This document shows positions 23,191 through 31,682 of a stretch of 34,425 nucleotides of DNA, piece by piece. The stretch covers positions 1-34,425 of the forward strand of contig WAQC01000020.1 in assembly GCA_015520425.1 (NCBI GenBank), in the 5' to 3' direction. The position numbers and the translations under genes are program-made. Position 1 is the stretch's first letter. Every line of letters begins with the position of its first letter. The notes under the pieces were generated by a model. That model saw only the letters and a list, made by a program, of their open reading frames with translations, searched no databases and was not told the origin of the DNA. This stretch comes from Candidatus Pelearchaeum sp. GTDB lineage: Archaea > Thermoproteota > Nitrososphaeria_A > Caldarchaeales > Caldarchaeaceae.

Positions 23191-23202
23191 ACGCCGCACA
23201 CC

Positions 23203-23211
23203 AATAAATAT
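23203..23211 (+). promoter_or_regulatory. TATA element of the plus-strand TadC-like operon
   Basis: AATAAATAT is centred about 24 bases before a GTG at 23231 and supports that start for a leaderless transcript. Confidence 0.45.
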
Positions 23212-23230
23212 CTTGGACTCGCTACGCGGC

Positions 23231-23848
23231 GTGTATCCAAGGGATTTTAGGCTTAATACGGGCCTGCCGAATATTCTCCGACTGGGCCTGGCCTTGGCTG
23301 TTCAGGTGCTATACGGCCTCGCGGCGCTCAGGGGCATGTTGGGCAGGAACTTGGGTATGGAGACCTGTGTGCGGCTGCTGAGCCAGGAGGATTACGGAGA
23401 GCTTTCAAGGGGATTACGCAGCGCTATAGAGATGACGGAGCAGGAAGACATAAGCCTACGGGACGCGATAAGGGAGGCGGCGCACAAAGTAAAGTCGCGC
23501 TACGCCAGGCAAGCATTGGAGGCGATAAGCAGCGCGCTGACAGCGCCAGACCCTAGGCCGATAATAGAGCTTGAGGCCACGCGCATACAGGATGATGTGG
23601 AGCAGCGCCTCAAGTCGTTTGTTGAAGGCTTATTCGGGATGGCTGAGGCTTTCTTCCTAGTAAGCTTCCTCCTACCCCTGATGATGCTCTCCATAGTCTT
23701 CCTCTCCGTAGTCCTCTCAGGTGCTGGCGCTTTCCTGGCACTCCCCTCGCTGGACCCCGCGTTGATAGCCCAGCTAACCCTCGCCACGCTTGTCATAGCC
23801 CTCGCGGCGATACTGCTAATAACATGGAAGAGGGGTAGAATAGTCTAG
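23231..23848 (+). CDS. Half-length TadC-type platform protein
   Basis: The 205-aa product (219 aa if the ATG at 23186 is used) has one weak N-terminal helix (LRLGLALAVQVLYGLAAL). A cytosolic segment with type II secretion F-like features follows (YGELSRGLRSAIEMTEQ, ISLRDAIREAAHKVKSRYAR), then helices AFFLVSFLLPLMMLSIVFL and LIAQLTLATLVIALAAILLI. It is the second single-F-domain protein in the window, so a TadB/TadC pair with 17787-18521 is plausible. I prefer the GTG at 23231 because the likely TATA box lies inside the longer version. Only four bases separate it from the large secreted-protein gene downstream, indicating one operon. Confidence 0.68.
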   Translation: MYPRDFRLNTGLPNILRLGLALAVQVLYGLAALRGMLGRNLGMETCVRLLSQEDYGELSRGLRSAIEMTEQEDISLRDAIREAAHKVKSRYARQALEAISSALTAPDPRPIIELEATRIQDDVEQRLKSFVEGLFGMAEAFFLVSFLLPLMMLSIVFLSVVLSGAGAFLALPSLDPALIAQLTLATLVIALAAILLITWKRGRIV

Positions 23849-23852
23849 AATC

Positions 23853-26147
23853 ATGCAGAGAGCGAAGCTGGTTGCGACCGCTCTTACAGTGGTAGCGGCC
23901 ATCGCCGCGTTAGCGGGTGTGGCAAGCGCCCAAATACCTGGGAGTGGCTCCATATTCATTAGAGTCTCTCTGTGGGGCGGAGACCTCCACCCAGGCGGGG
24001 AGGGCTACGCGATAGTAGAGATATTCAACAACGACACAGCTCCCATACATGTCCTCTCGGTTGGAATCATCATAGAGGGTGGGGAGAAGTTCTCTGGACG
24101 CTTGGAGCTTGAGGAGCCGCGCGTAATAATTAACGGGACTATTGACTCTTTCAACGTCTCGCTAAGCCCGCCGCCTACAGCGCCTTCAGGCAGGGCGAAA
24201 GCAACGGTGGTTCTTGAGTATATGCGCGAAACCCCCTTCGGCATAGCTGGCCCCTACAAAATCCTACGCGACGTAGGCCTGCTAAAGCTGGCCAGCTACC
24301 GCACATTCAAGTTCAACGTAATGGACTACTGGCGGCTCAACCCAGTGCCCAACGTTACGGTAATCTTTGAGCGCTCCACACCCAAGACGGAGATTAGGAT
24401 AACGAGCAGTAACGGCACTGTTTTCGTCAATAGGCTTGGGGATGGGGCTTACACGATAACGGTAATCTACGACTCACCCTATAGTGGTGAGAGGATAACA
24501 ATACACTACCCACGCACCTACTCGCTGCTTGACCTCGCTCTCCTAGGCTCTATAAGGACGTTTGTCTATGATGTTGTGGTTGATGTCTTTGACCTGAATG
24601 AACGGCGGCTAAACGCGACTGTTCTGCTGGGAAGGGCGTATCAGGAAGCCGTTGATGGGCGCGTGGTCTTTCACAACGTCCCACGCGGAGAGTATAATCT
24701 AACGCTCTTCTGGCGCGGGGTTGAGGTCTTTAGAACATCGGTAGAAGTTTCCGAGCCATTCCTATACCAAGCACCTGGCGCCGAGGTCTCTGCCAAAGCT
24801 GATGTGGGCGACCTGGTTTTGAGAATCGTTGACGTAGACCAGAGGAGTCTTGAGAGGGATGTGCGTCTAGAGCTTCTAGGAGAGGGCATAGCCGAGCAGA
24901 AGAACGCCTCTGGAACAGCGGTCTTCCCACTCCTCCCGCGCGGGGAGTATAGGATAAGCGCATACATGATAAACGATTACCTAGGGGAAGAGGTCAAGGT
25001 TGGTGAGACTACTCTTAGGATACCCGAAAACAACGGCGAGAATAACTTCACTGTCGCTGTGTTTGATGGGAAGCTAATCTTCGTTGATAAAGATGGCGAG
25101 AGGCTGAACGTCCGTCAAGTAATCTTCGCGGGTAGGAATTATACGCTTGACGACGGCGAGCTACGTCTGGCTGCGATAACCTCTGGTGAGTACATGGTTG
25201 AAGCATCCTGGCTCGGCGTAAAAGTCTTCAACGAAAGCATAACACTATCACCAGAAAACCGCGAGATAGAGATAGTGCTTGAGGTCTATGACACCACCTT
25301 CAAGGTATCCACGCTGGACGGCAAGCCCCTGGAAGATGGCGTACTAACCCTGTCGCTTAGAAACGCCACAGTGTTTAGGGCTGGTATAGAGAATGGGACA
25401 GCGCGGCTAGAGAACATACCAGCTGCTCGTTACGTCATCAACATAACCCTACGGGGCGAGACGGTGTATTATGAGGAGAGCATAATAGCTGAGAGTGAGA
25501 GGAGCATAATAGCTAATGCGAGCCTCTTCTCGGTTATCTTCGTTGACCAGGCTGGCATGCCAGTGGCTGGGGTTGCTGTAAAGACTGCTGGCTTGGAGGG
25601 CGTCTCCTCTGCTGATGGCAGGGCTGTGCTTGGTGTTGTGCCAGTGGGCGACTATAGGCTCGTAGCAACTTATCGCGGCATAACCGTAGCTTCGCTCAAC
25701 GTAAGTGTAGGAACAGAGCCAGTGAAGCTGGTGATACCGCTATACCAGCTTGAGGTGGTCGTTGTCTCCGAGCTGGGCCTGCCATTGGATGTGGATATAG
25801 CTCTCCTCAGGGGAGGAGTGCTGATAGACAGCGCGACTGGAAGCACCGTTCTATTCCAATCACTACCCGAAGGTGATTATGTTCTACGCCTCACGCGCGG
25901 AGCTAAGCAGGTGGAGATAGGGGTGCGCATCCCAGAGAATAACATGATGCGCATCACGTTCCCACTGGCTTTGGAGATAGGCGGAATAGCATTAAGCGCG
26001 CAGGAGCTCTTCATCATACTCCTACCCATAGTCCTAGCGGTAATAGGTTTTCTCGCCTTCTTGGCAGTTAGATATGCTGTGAGGGGCGCCACTAGGAGAA
26101 AGCCATCACCGCCGAAACGTCCGCGCAGGGGAAGGCCACCATCATAA
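23853..26147 (+). CDS. Large secreted beta-repeat surface protein with C-terminal anchor
   Basis: This 764-aa protein starts with a Sec signal peptide (LVATALTVVAAIAALAGVAS, cut near AQIPG). An N-terminal beta domain follows (about 30-140, LHPGGEGYAIVEIFNNDT). Then come about seven beta repeats of 70-80 residues resembling carboxypeptidase-regulatory or CnaB-like modules. Each passes through a phrase like PRGEYNLTLFWRGVEVF, LPRGEYRISAYM, ITSGEYMVEASWLGVKVF or LPEGDYVLRLTRG. More than a dozen N-x-S/T sequons indicate glycosylation. A single helix near the end (LFIILLPIVLAVIGFLAFLA) precedes a very basic cytosolic tail (RRKPSPPKRPRRGRPPS). Co-transcription with a TadC-like gene suggests an adhesin or a periplasm-side scaffold of the pilus. 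Confidence 0.8.
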   Translation: MQRAKLVATALTVVAAIAALAGVASAQIPGSGSIFIRVSLWGGDLHPGGEGYAIVEIFNNDTAPIHVLSVGIIIEGGEKFSGRLELEEPRVIINGTIDSFNVSLSPPPTAPSGRAKATVVLEYMRETPFGIAGPYKILRDVGLLKLASYRTFKFNVMDYWRLNPVPNVTVIFERSTPKTEIRITSSNGTVFVNRLGDGAYTITVIYDSPYSGERITIHYPRTYSLLDLALLGSIRTFVYDVVVDVFDLNERRLNATVLLGRAYQEAVDGRVVFHNVPRGEYNLTLFWRGVEVFRTSVEVSEPFLYQAPGAEVSAKADVGDLVLRIVDVDQRSLERDVRLELLGEGIAEQKNASGTAVFPLLPRGEYRISAYMINDYLGEEVKVGETTLRIPENNGENNFTVAVFDGKLIFVDKDGERLNVRQVIFAGRNYTLDDGELRLAAITSGEYMVEASWLGVKVFNESITLSPENREIEIVLEVYDTTFKVSTLDGKPLEDGVLTLSLRNATVFRAGIENGTARLENIPAARYVINITLRGETVYYEESIIAESERSIIANASLFSVIFVDQAGMPVAGVAVKTAGLEGVSSADGRAVLGVVPVGDYRLVATYRGITVASLNVSVGTEPVKLVIPLYQLEVVVVSELGLPLDVDIALLRGGVLIDSATGSTVLFQSLPEGDYVLRLTRGAKQVEIGVRIPENNMMRITFPLALEIGGIALSAQELFIILLPIVLAVIGFLAFLAVRYAVRGATRRKPSPPKRPRRGRPPS

Positions 26148-26182
26148 TCCAGTAGCTATCCGCGGAGAGCTGAGGCTATGAG

Positions 26183-26191
26183 CTTATATAC
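26183..26191 (+). promoter_or_regulatory. TATA box of the KaiC-like gene
   Basis: CTTATATAC is centred near 26187, so transcription should begin near 26213. This excludes the GTG at 26204 and supports the ATG at 26228. Confidence 0.55.
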
Positions 26192-26227
26192 ACCAGTTCC
26201 AGCGTGATAGCGGATGGTTATCAAGTC

Positions 26228-26950
26228 ATGATGCGCGTTCCTACTGGTGTTCCAGGTCTTGACGCCATACTTGGGGGCGGCATACCACGCGGTAATATAG
26301 TTCTGCTCTACGGGGGGCCAGGCTCAGGCAAGACCACGCTGGCTCTACAGTTCCTCTACCGCGCCGTCATAGAGCATGGTGAGAACACGCTGTACGTGAG
26401 CGTTGAGGAGAAGAAGAGCCGCATATACGAGAGATTCACACCACTGGGCTTCAAGCTGGAGGAAGCGGAGAGAGCTGGGAGATTCCACTTCCTAGACGCC
26501 ACGCCCATACGCGTGCTCGGCGAAGAGCAGCTCCAGACCGCTTCCAAGTTCCCAGTCTCAGGAATAATAACACGTATAAAGGAGCTAGTAACCCGCAACA
26601 AGATTACGAGGATAGCGATAGACCCCCTCACGATACTCTCGCTGATGTATGAGAAGCCCTATGAGAGGAGGCAGATGCTCTACGAGCTATTCACCAAGCT
26701 CTCGGACATGGGCGTTACCACGCTGATGGTTGCGGAGATGCGTGAGAGCAGCGCGCGCAGAACTATTGAGGTTGAGGAATACCTGGCTGATGGCATAATC
26801 TCACTCAGAACACTCATGTCCAGGAATGCCCTGATAAGGGTTTTGCAGGTGGAGAAGATGCGCGGCGCTGAGGTGGATATACAGCCACGCCCCTACACAA
26901 TATCCAAGAACGGCATAGTAGTACACTCGGATGAGACGATATTCGTCTAG
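26228..26950 (+). CDS. Single-domain KaiC-like ATPase
   Basis: The 240-aa product is a complete KaiC/RecA-fold ATPase. It has VPTGVPGLDAILGGGIPRGN at the N-terminus, Walker A GGPGSGKT (29-36), the catalytic-glutamate segment SVEEKKSR (Glu60/Glu61), Walker B RIAIDP (128-133, Asp132), EYLADGIISL and the family's LQVEKMRGAEVD near 206-217. All key residues are present, so it should bind and hydrolyse ATP and may autophosphorylate. The ATG at 26228 is chosen because the TATA box predicts transcription start downstream of the GTG at 26204. Its stop overlaps the convergent gene that carries a dead KaiC-like domain. KaiC-fold ArlH controls the archaellum ATPase, so a similar role over a pilus ATPase here is plausible inference. 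Confidence 0.88.
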   Translation: MMRVPTGVPGLDAILGGGIPRGNIVLLYGGPGSGKTTLALQFLYRAVIEHGENTLYVSVEEKKSRIYERFTPLGFKLEEAERAGRFHFLDATPIRVLGEEQLQTASKFPVSGIITRIKELVTRNKITRIAIDPLTILSLMYEKPYERRQMLYELFTKLSDMGVTTLMVAEMRESSARRTIEVEEYLADGIISLRTLMSRNALIRVLQVEKMRGAEVDIQPRPYTISKNGIVVHSDETIFV

Positions 26951-28992
26951 CTTATCTCGGCGCAGCGGCTGAAAAGCTCCCTAATACCATAAACCTCCTC
27001 CCTACTGTGTAGCATGCTGTTCATCAAAACCACTATGGCGTTGTCATCGCGGCCTCGCGCCATTATGCGCTGAACAACGTCCAACAACCAGCGCCTCGTG
27101 ATGAGCAGCTTATGAACAAGGAGAACATCGGACAAGACGTCCAACACAACCAGCTTATGCCTCCCATTACCGTTGAAGCCTTCTAGGCTTTCAATTATCG
27201 CGCGGCTGAGCAGCGTTAGGTCATCAACATTCTTGACCATCATCACCCTCTCGCTCTGCTCATACTCCCCGCGCGGCGTGGCTATTACAAGCCTAACATT
27301 CTCCCCATACTCCTGCGGGTTGTTGAGGAGAGGCTTCGTCGTGGCTAGGACTAAATCCACATCACCTAACATGGCTATGTTGTGGATTAGCCGCGATAAC
27401 GTTGAGTTGTCTGAGAAGAGTATAAGACACGGCTCGCCGTAGGGTATCCCACCACCGAGCTGCTCGTCTAGCCTGCTTACGCCTGTCTTGATGAGCTTAT
27501 CCTCACGCTGCTTCTGCGCAGGCCTACATCCTATCAGGAGGACACGCTGCATCCCAGCCCTGTCGCGGTATGTTATCACCGCCACACGCCCCTCGTAAGA
27601 GCCTTCAACCCGAAGCACCATAGACTCCAGCGGCTTAAGCGCGTCCTTCACAAGCTTCCGCCCCCTGGGGCTTATGCCCTCTAGGAATATCTCGGAAACC
27701 GTTGAGGCGCCTATGTTGAGCAGATGTATCGCTGGGCTCTCGTCTCCGTTCTCGTATCTAGCTACTAGGTAGCCGTTAGCCATGTCTGGCGGCTCCACCA
27801 TGAAGAGCGGCGGCAACTGTGGCGGGGATGGGGCATGCGAGAACACTGCATCAACGATACTTATTCCCTTTACTAGGTGTTTGAGGCTAGCATCGCCTCC
27901 ATCACTGTTGCCAGCTAAGACCGCAGAAGCGGCGGCGTCGGCATATCGCTTCATAGTCTCGGCGATAACGCCATCATGCTGTACAGCGTCCCTGGAAGCG
28001 CCCAGAATCTCAAGAGCCGCCAACACACCCCTACACAGGAGCGCCGCCTCCCTACTGGAGAGGACGGTGTATAGATGATATGCCTGGCGTAGGTTTCTCT
28101 CGGCAAGCGCCAGCGACGCCTTATCCTTGGTCGCTATAGCCTTGTGCAGGTAGCCAGCAGCCCTGCTCAGCGCCGCGTGGGCGGAGAGCATATACCTCTC
28201 CCGACTCTCGTCGCAGCTCTCGGCAGCACGTCTGAAAAGCTCGGCAGCGTCAAGATATGGGAACTGACTCTTTCCAGCCTCCGCCTTGATGAGCGTAGAG
28301 TAGGCCAGTATTAGTGTATGGAGCGATGATACCTGCCTAAACTCTGGCTTGCCCAAAACCTCTAAAGCGCGCTCAAAGAGGTAGGATGCTTCAGAGAAGT
28401 TATGTGAGCGCGCGGCCTCAACACCACGAGAGAGGAAAACATAACTCTGGACAATCCTAGACAAGACAATTAGATTGGACTGGACGGTTCTCAAAAGCTC
28501 GCGCGTATGAGGGTCTGAAACGACCAGAGGGAGCAGAAGCTCCACATCATCAACAATCTCACGAACCCTAGTGTTTAGACGCTCAAGGAAGCCCGTATCC
28601 ACAGCGTCTCTGGCTTCCAGATAGCTCGCATATAGCTCCGCGAGCCTTGTAACTATACTGCTCACAGGGTCTCCATGCCTAGCCGTATCTAAGGATAGCG
28701 TGTAGTTCTCTTGGTTGTTGATTTTCCTGAGAAGGGATAGCGTGTTCTGTAGATAATCAATGAACCACGCGCTCTCCATCCCGTGTTGCTTTAGTATGCG
28801 CATGAGTAGCTGGAGCGCAGCCTTAACATATGCTTCTGCGATTATGTTCTGGCCTTGCTGCGCTGCTTGGCGCGCTCCCCTCCAGAGGTTCTCCGCGGCA
28901 ACCATCGGGACGCCGCGCCTCTCAAGGCTGATGCTCATGGCCAGCATGCGCCTGGCCTTATCCACATCATAGATGTCTATAGACTGCCCCAT
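26947..28992 (-). CDS. Helical-repeat protein with beta domain and degenerate KaiC-like domain
   Basis: This 681-aa protein has a TPR-like helical part (about 10-390, with FSEASYLFERALEVLGKPEF and YLDAAELFRRAAESCDESRE) and a beta domain (396-492, LFMVEPPDMANGYLVARYEN, LLNIGASTVSEIFLEGI). Its C-terminal KaiC-like domain (499-681) begins KTGVSRLDEQLGGGIPYGEP, a good KaiC match. The P-loop position reads LFSDNSTLSR instead of GPGSGKT, so it should not bind ATP normally. The Walker B-like strand LVVLDVLSDVL remains. It is a pseudo-ATPase, presumably a partner or regulator of the intact KaiC encoded convergently next to it. The first 500 residues are paralogous to the protein at 15234-16895. GATATAATA upstream is a good TATA box. 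Confidence 0.8.
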   Translation of the reverse strand: MGQSIDIYDVDKARRMLAMSISLERRGVPMVAAENLWRGARQAAQQGQNIIAEAYVKAALQLLMRILKQHGMESAWFIDYLQNTLSLLRKINNQENYTLSLDTARHGDPVSSIVTRLAELYASYLEARDAVDTGFLERLNTRVREIVDDVELLLPLVVSDPHTRELLRTVQSNLIVLSRIVQSYVFLSRGVEAARSHNFSEASYLFERALEVLGKPEFRQVSSLHTLILAYSTLIKAEAGKSQFPYLDAAELFRRAAESCDESRERYMLSAHAALSRAAGYLHKAIATKDKASLALAERNLRQAYHLYTVLSSREAALLCRGVLAALEILGASRDAVQHDGVIAETMKRYADAAASAVLAGNSDGGDASLKHLVKGISIVDAVFSHAPSPPQLPPLFMVEPPDMANGYLVARYENGDESPAIHLLNIGASTVSEIFLEGISPRGRKLVKDALKPLESMVLRVEGSYEGRVAVITYRDRAGMQRVLLIGCRPAQKQREDKLIKTGVSRLDEQLGGGIPYGEPCLILFSDNSTLSRLIHNIAMLGDVDLVLATTKPLLNNPQEYGENVRLVIATPRGEYEQSERVMMVKNVDDLTLLSRAIIESLEGFNGNGRHKLVVLDVLSDVLLVHKLLITRRWLLDVVQRIMARGRDDNAIVVLMNSMLHSREEVYGIRELFSRCAEIS

Positions 28993-29020
28993 CCCCAGAC
29001 GCCCAGCGCGGAAGCAGGCT

Positions 29021-29029
29021 TATTATATC
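29021..29029 (-). promoter_or_regulatory. TATA box of the helical-repeat/pseudo-KaiC gene
   Basis: Minus-strand GATATAATA is centred about 33 bases before the ATG at 28992, giving a very short leader. The 153-base divergent gap also holds the promoter of the ATPase at 29146. Confidence 0.55.
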
Positions 29030-29112
29030 ACTCGCCCAGCCCAGCTACACAAAATCCCAAGTAAATACCATGAGCAAACCCACACATGACAAGAAGATTA
29101 CAGCAAATACTC

Positions 29113-29120
29113 TTTTAAAT
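29113..29120 (+). promoter_or_regulatory. TATA box of the second pilus ATPase
   Basis: TTTTAAAT is centred about 29 bases before the TTG at 29146, supporting that start and a near-leaderless transcript. Confidence 0.55.
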
Positions 29121-29145
29121 CATCCACAACACATCTAAACAGGAA

Positions 29146-30315
29146 TTGAGCGAGCTACTGGCTTCATATGGTAAGGTTAAGATACGTAAAGCCGAGGATA
29201 GCCCAGCTCCTATTTATGAGCTGGAGCAGCCTACGGATGCTCTCACAGCGCTGAAAACCCTGCTTGAGGATGACGAGCTGGAGGAGATAGTCTTCAACGG
29301 CCCCAGTCGGGGGCTTCAGCTATACCATAGACGCTACGGACTATGCAGGACAAACGCCAGGATTGAGGCCAGCGATGTTCCTGAGGTTTTGTCTTGGCTC
29401 TATGAGATGATGGGCTACGCTTCTCCCGAGTTTCCTGTTGTTGAGGGTAGGCTGCCAGATGGTAGCAGGGTCTCCGTAGCTACAGCCCCCGTCGCGGTTG
29501 ATGGGCCGTACTTCAGCATTAGGAAGTTTCCGAGAAACCCCTTCACTCTTCGCGACCTCGTTAAGTTCGGCATGCTCTCCCCAGACGTCGCGGCTCTCCT
29601 CTCCCTCTATGTAGACGGCCTAGGCGTGAGGCCAGCCAACATACTCATAGCAGGAGGCACGGGAAGCGGGAAGACCACACTCCTCTCATCACTCGCACAA
29701 CTAATACCAAAGCAGAGCAGGATAGTCATAATAGAGGACACGCCAGAGATAAGCCTAGAGCACCCCAACATGGTTAGGCTGACTGTAACTCCTATCCATT
29801 TTGAGAGGCAGGTGGATATGGAGATGCTGCTGCGAGCCTCGCTTAGGATGCGGCCTGATAGGCTTATTGTTGGCGAGGTTAGGGGGCGCGAGGCCGAGAC
29901 GCTCCTCGCGGCGATGAACACTGGCCACCTAGGCAGCATGGGGACAATACACGCCAACACCTCGCAGGAGGCGATTAAACGCCTCACAAACCCGCCCATG
30001 AACGTCCCACCACAGATGCTCGCAGCCCTAGACCTAATCATAACAACAGCCAAGATAAACACGGGAAGCACAACCAAGCGCGTCATACTAGAAATCTCAG
30101 AGACAGCAGGCTTTGACGAGAAGGGACCAAGACTAAACCAGCTCTACAAATACAGCATATCAGAGGATAGAATAATCCCAACAGGAATACCTAGCTCATT
30201 CCGCGAACGCTTTATAAAAGAAACAGGAATAAACCGCGAAAAATACAACGAAATACTACACGAAAAAGCAAGCGAATTCATTAATGAAGAAGAGATGAGT
30301 GATAATGCTTCGTAG
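29146..30315 (+). CDS. CpaF/TadA-type secretion ATPase, short form
   Basis: This 389-aa protein is a complete type II/IV secretion ATPase. It has an N-terminal domain (30-160) with DDELEEIVFNGPSRGLQLYH and FSIRKFPRNPFTLRDLVKFG, Walker A GGTGSGKT (170-177), Asp box EDTPEIS (197-203), Walker B DRLIVGEVRG (238-247) and His box GHLGSMGTIHAN (260-271). Its wording and size are closer to CpaF/TadA of Tad pili than is the 590-aa ATPase at 8081. No platform gene is adjacent; the half-length TadB/TadC-like genes at 17787 and 23231 are the obvious partners. TTG is the start. The C-terminal 60 residues are a charged helical tail. Confidence 0.88.
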   Translation: MSELLASYGKVKIRKAEDSPAPIYELEQPTDALTALKTLLEDDELEEIVFNGPSRGLQLYHRRYGLCRTNARIEASDVPEVLSWLYEMMGYASPEFPVVEGRLPDGSRVSVATAPVAVDGPYFSIRKFPRNPFTLRDLVKFGMLSPDVAALLSLYVDGLGVRPANILIAGGTGSGKTTLLSSLAQLIPKQSRIVIIEDTPEISLEHPNMVRLTVTPIHFERQVDMEMLLRASLRMRPDRLIVGEVRGREAETLLAAMNTGHLGSMGTIHANTSQEAIKRLTNPPMNVPPQMLAALDLIITTAKINTGSTTKRVILEISETAGFDEKGPRLNQLYKYSISEDRIIPTGIPSSFRERFIKETGINREKYNEILHEKASEFINEEEMSDNAS

Positions 30316-30324
30316 ATTTTCATC

Positions 30325-30332
30325 TTTAAATA
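30325..30332 (+). promoter_or_regulatory. TATA box of the polysaccharide operon
   Basis: TTTAAATA is centred about 31 bases before the ATG at 30360, predicting a leader of about five bases. Confidence 0.6.
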
Positions 30333-30359
30333 TGGATAGCCGCTCTTCGGCAACTAATC

Positions 30360-31682
30360 ATGCTAAAACGCCTAGCTGAAAAGATTGAGGAGCGTTCCGC
30401 GGTAATTTCTGTTTTTGGTCTCGGTCATGTAGGTCTTCCCCTATCTAGGGCTTTTGCCCGCGCTGGCTTCAGGGTTATTGGCGTTGACGTAAATGAAGCT
30501 GTGGTGAGGCGTGCGGAGCTTGAGCATGGGCTGGAAACGACCACCGATGGTGAAAAGGCTACACGCATATCCGACTTCATAATCATCTGCGTACCCACAC
30601 CGCTTGACGAGAACAGCCAGCCCCAGCTCACACATCTCATAAACGCAGCCGAGACAATCTCAAAAGCCCTCAGCGAGGAGAAGTTCATAATCCTTGAAAG
30701 CACCGTCTACCCAGGAGCAACCGAGGAGATTCTAATACCCATACTGGAGAAAACTGGCCTTAAGGCTGGGCTGGACTTCGGCCTAGCTTATAGCCCGAAC
30801 AGGATAGACCCTGGGAATAGGGACTGGCCTCTTGAGAAGATACCGAAGGTCGTTGCTGGGATTAACGATGAGTGTAGGGAGATAGCTATGGAGCTTTACC
30901 GCTCAATAATAAACGCGGAGCTCGTGGGGGTCTCCAGCATAAAGACCGCTGAAGCGGTGAAGCTGGTGGAGAATATATTCAGGTGGATTAACATAGCGTT
31001 GGTTAATGAGCTGTCTATAATCCTAAGCAATATGGGGGTTGATGCGTTTGAGGTTATTGATGCGGCGAAAACAAAGCCCTTCGGCTTTTTGGCGCATTAC
31101 CCAGGGATAGGCGTTGGTGGTTCATGCATACCTGTAGCGCCGTTCTACTTCCAGTTTAAGGCTGAGAAGCTGGGGCTGCGGAGTAGGTTCATAGAGCTGG
31201 CTGCCGAGATAAACAGGGCTATGCCAGCCCATGCTCTGGCTGTTATCCGCAGGAGCTTACGTGAGCATGGCCGCGACCTAAGTGGCGCTGTGGTAGCGAT
31301 TCTGGGACTGGCGTATAAGGGAGACACCTCAACCACCAGCAACTCACCAGCAGTTGAGCTGGCCAAGCTCTTAGCCGAAAATGGAGCAAAAATAAAGGCT
31401 TACGACCCCTACGTCAGTGAGGTAGAGATAGACGGCCATAAACTCCGCAGCGAAGGGAGCATAGAAGAGTGCATAGCTGACGCAGACTGCCTAGTCGTAG
31501 CGACAGCTCATAGCCTCTTCAAGAGACTTGACCTAGAGATGGTTAAGCGCCTAATGCGTCTACCCCTGATTGTTGATGGTAGGGGAGTCATCAACCCCAG
31601 CGCATGTGTTGATAAGGGTTTGAGATGTGTTAGGGTAGGAGGTAGGGATAGTTCGGATGGGCTCCTCTCTCAATGTGCCTAA
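30360..31682 (+). CDS. Nucleotide-sugar 6-dehydrogenase (UDP-glucose/UDP-HexNAc dehydrogenase family)
   Basis: This 440-aa protein is an NAD-dependent four-electron dehydrogenase that turns a UDP-sugar into its uronate. It shows the NAD loop FGLGHVGLP (19-27), VPTPLDEN, ESTVYPGATEE, YSPNRIDPGN, the helix TAEAVKLVENIFRWINIA with Lys201 and Asn205, and the active-site loop GVGGSCIPVAPFYF with Cys256. The loop lies between the classes: CIPV.PFYF resembles the UDP-ManNAc/GlcNAc group (GHCIPVDPYY), but Ser replaces His and Ala replaces Asp, so the substrate is uncertain. The C-terminal domain has LGLAYKGDTSTTSNSPAVEL. The next gene, a processive glycosyltransferase, overlaps its end by 26 bases, so the product probably feeds polymer synthesis. 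Confidence 0.87.
   Translation: MLKRLAEKIEERSAVISVFGLGHVGLPLSRAFARAGFRVIGVDVNEAVVRRAELEHGLETTTDGEKATRISDFIIICVPTPLDENSQPQLTHLINAAETISKALSEEKFIILESTVYPGATEEILIPILEKTGLKAGLDFGLAYSPNRIDPGNRDWPLEKIPKVVAGINDECREIAMELYRSIINAELVGVSSIKTAEAVKLVENIFRWINIALVNELSIILSNMGVDAFEVIDAAKTKPFGFLAHYPGIGVGGSCIPVAPFYFQFKAEKLGLRSRFIELAAEINRAMPAHALAVIRRSLREHGRDLSGAVVAILGLAYKGDTSTTSNSPAVELAKLLAENGAKIKAYDPYVSEVEIDGHKLRSEGSIEECIADADCLVVATAHSLFKRLDLEMVKRLMRLPLIVDGRGVINPSACVDKGLRCVRVGGRDSSDGLLSQCA

Noticed and set aside
26947..28992. Calling the C-terminal KaiC-like domain an active ATPase
   Set aside because: The P-loop position has SDNSTLSR with no Gly-Lys-Thr/Ser, so ATP hydrolysis by the usual mechanism is not supported.
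8081..30315. An archaellum (arl) gene cluster
   Set aside because: ATPase, platform and a KaiC-fold protein are present, but I see no recognisable ArlF, ArlG, ArlC/D/E or clustered archaellins. The KaiC-like protein has KaiC-type EE, ADGI and KMRG motifs, not an evident ArlH signature.
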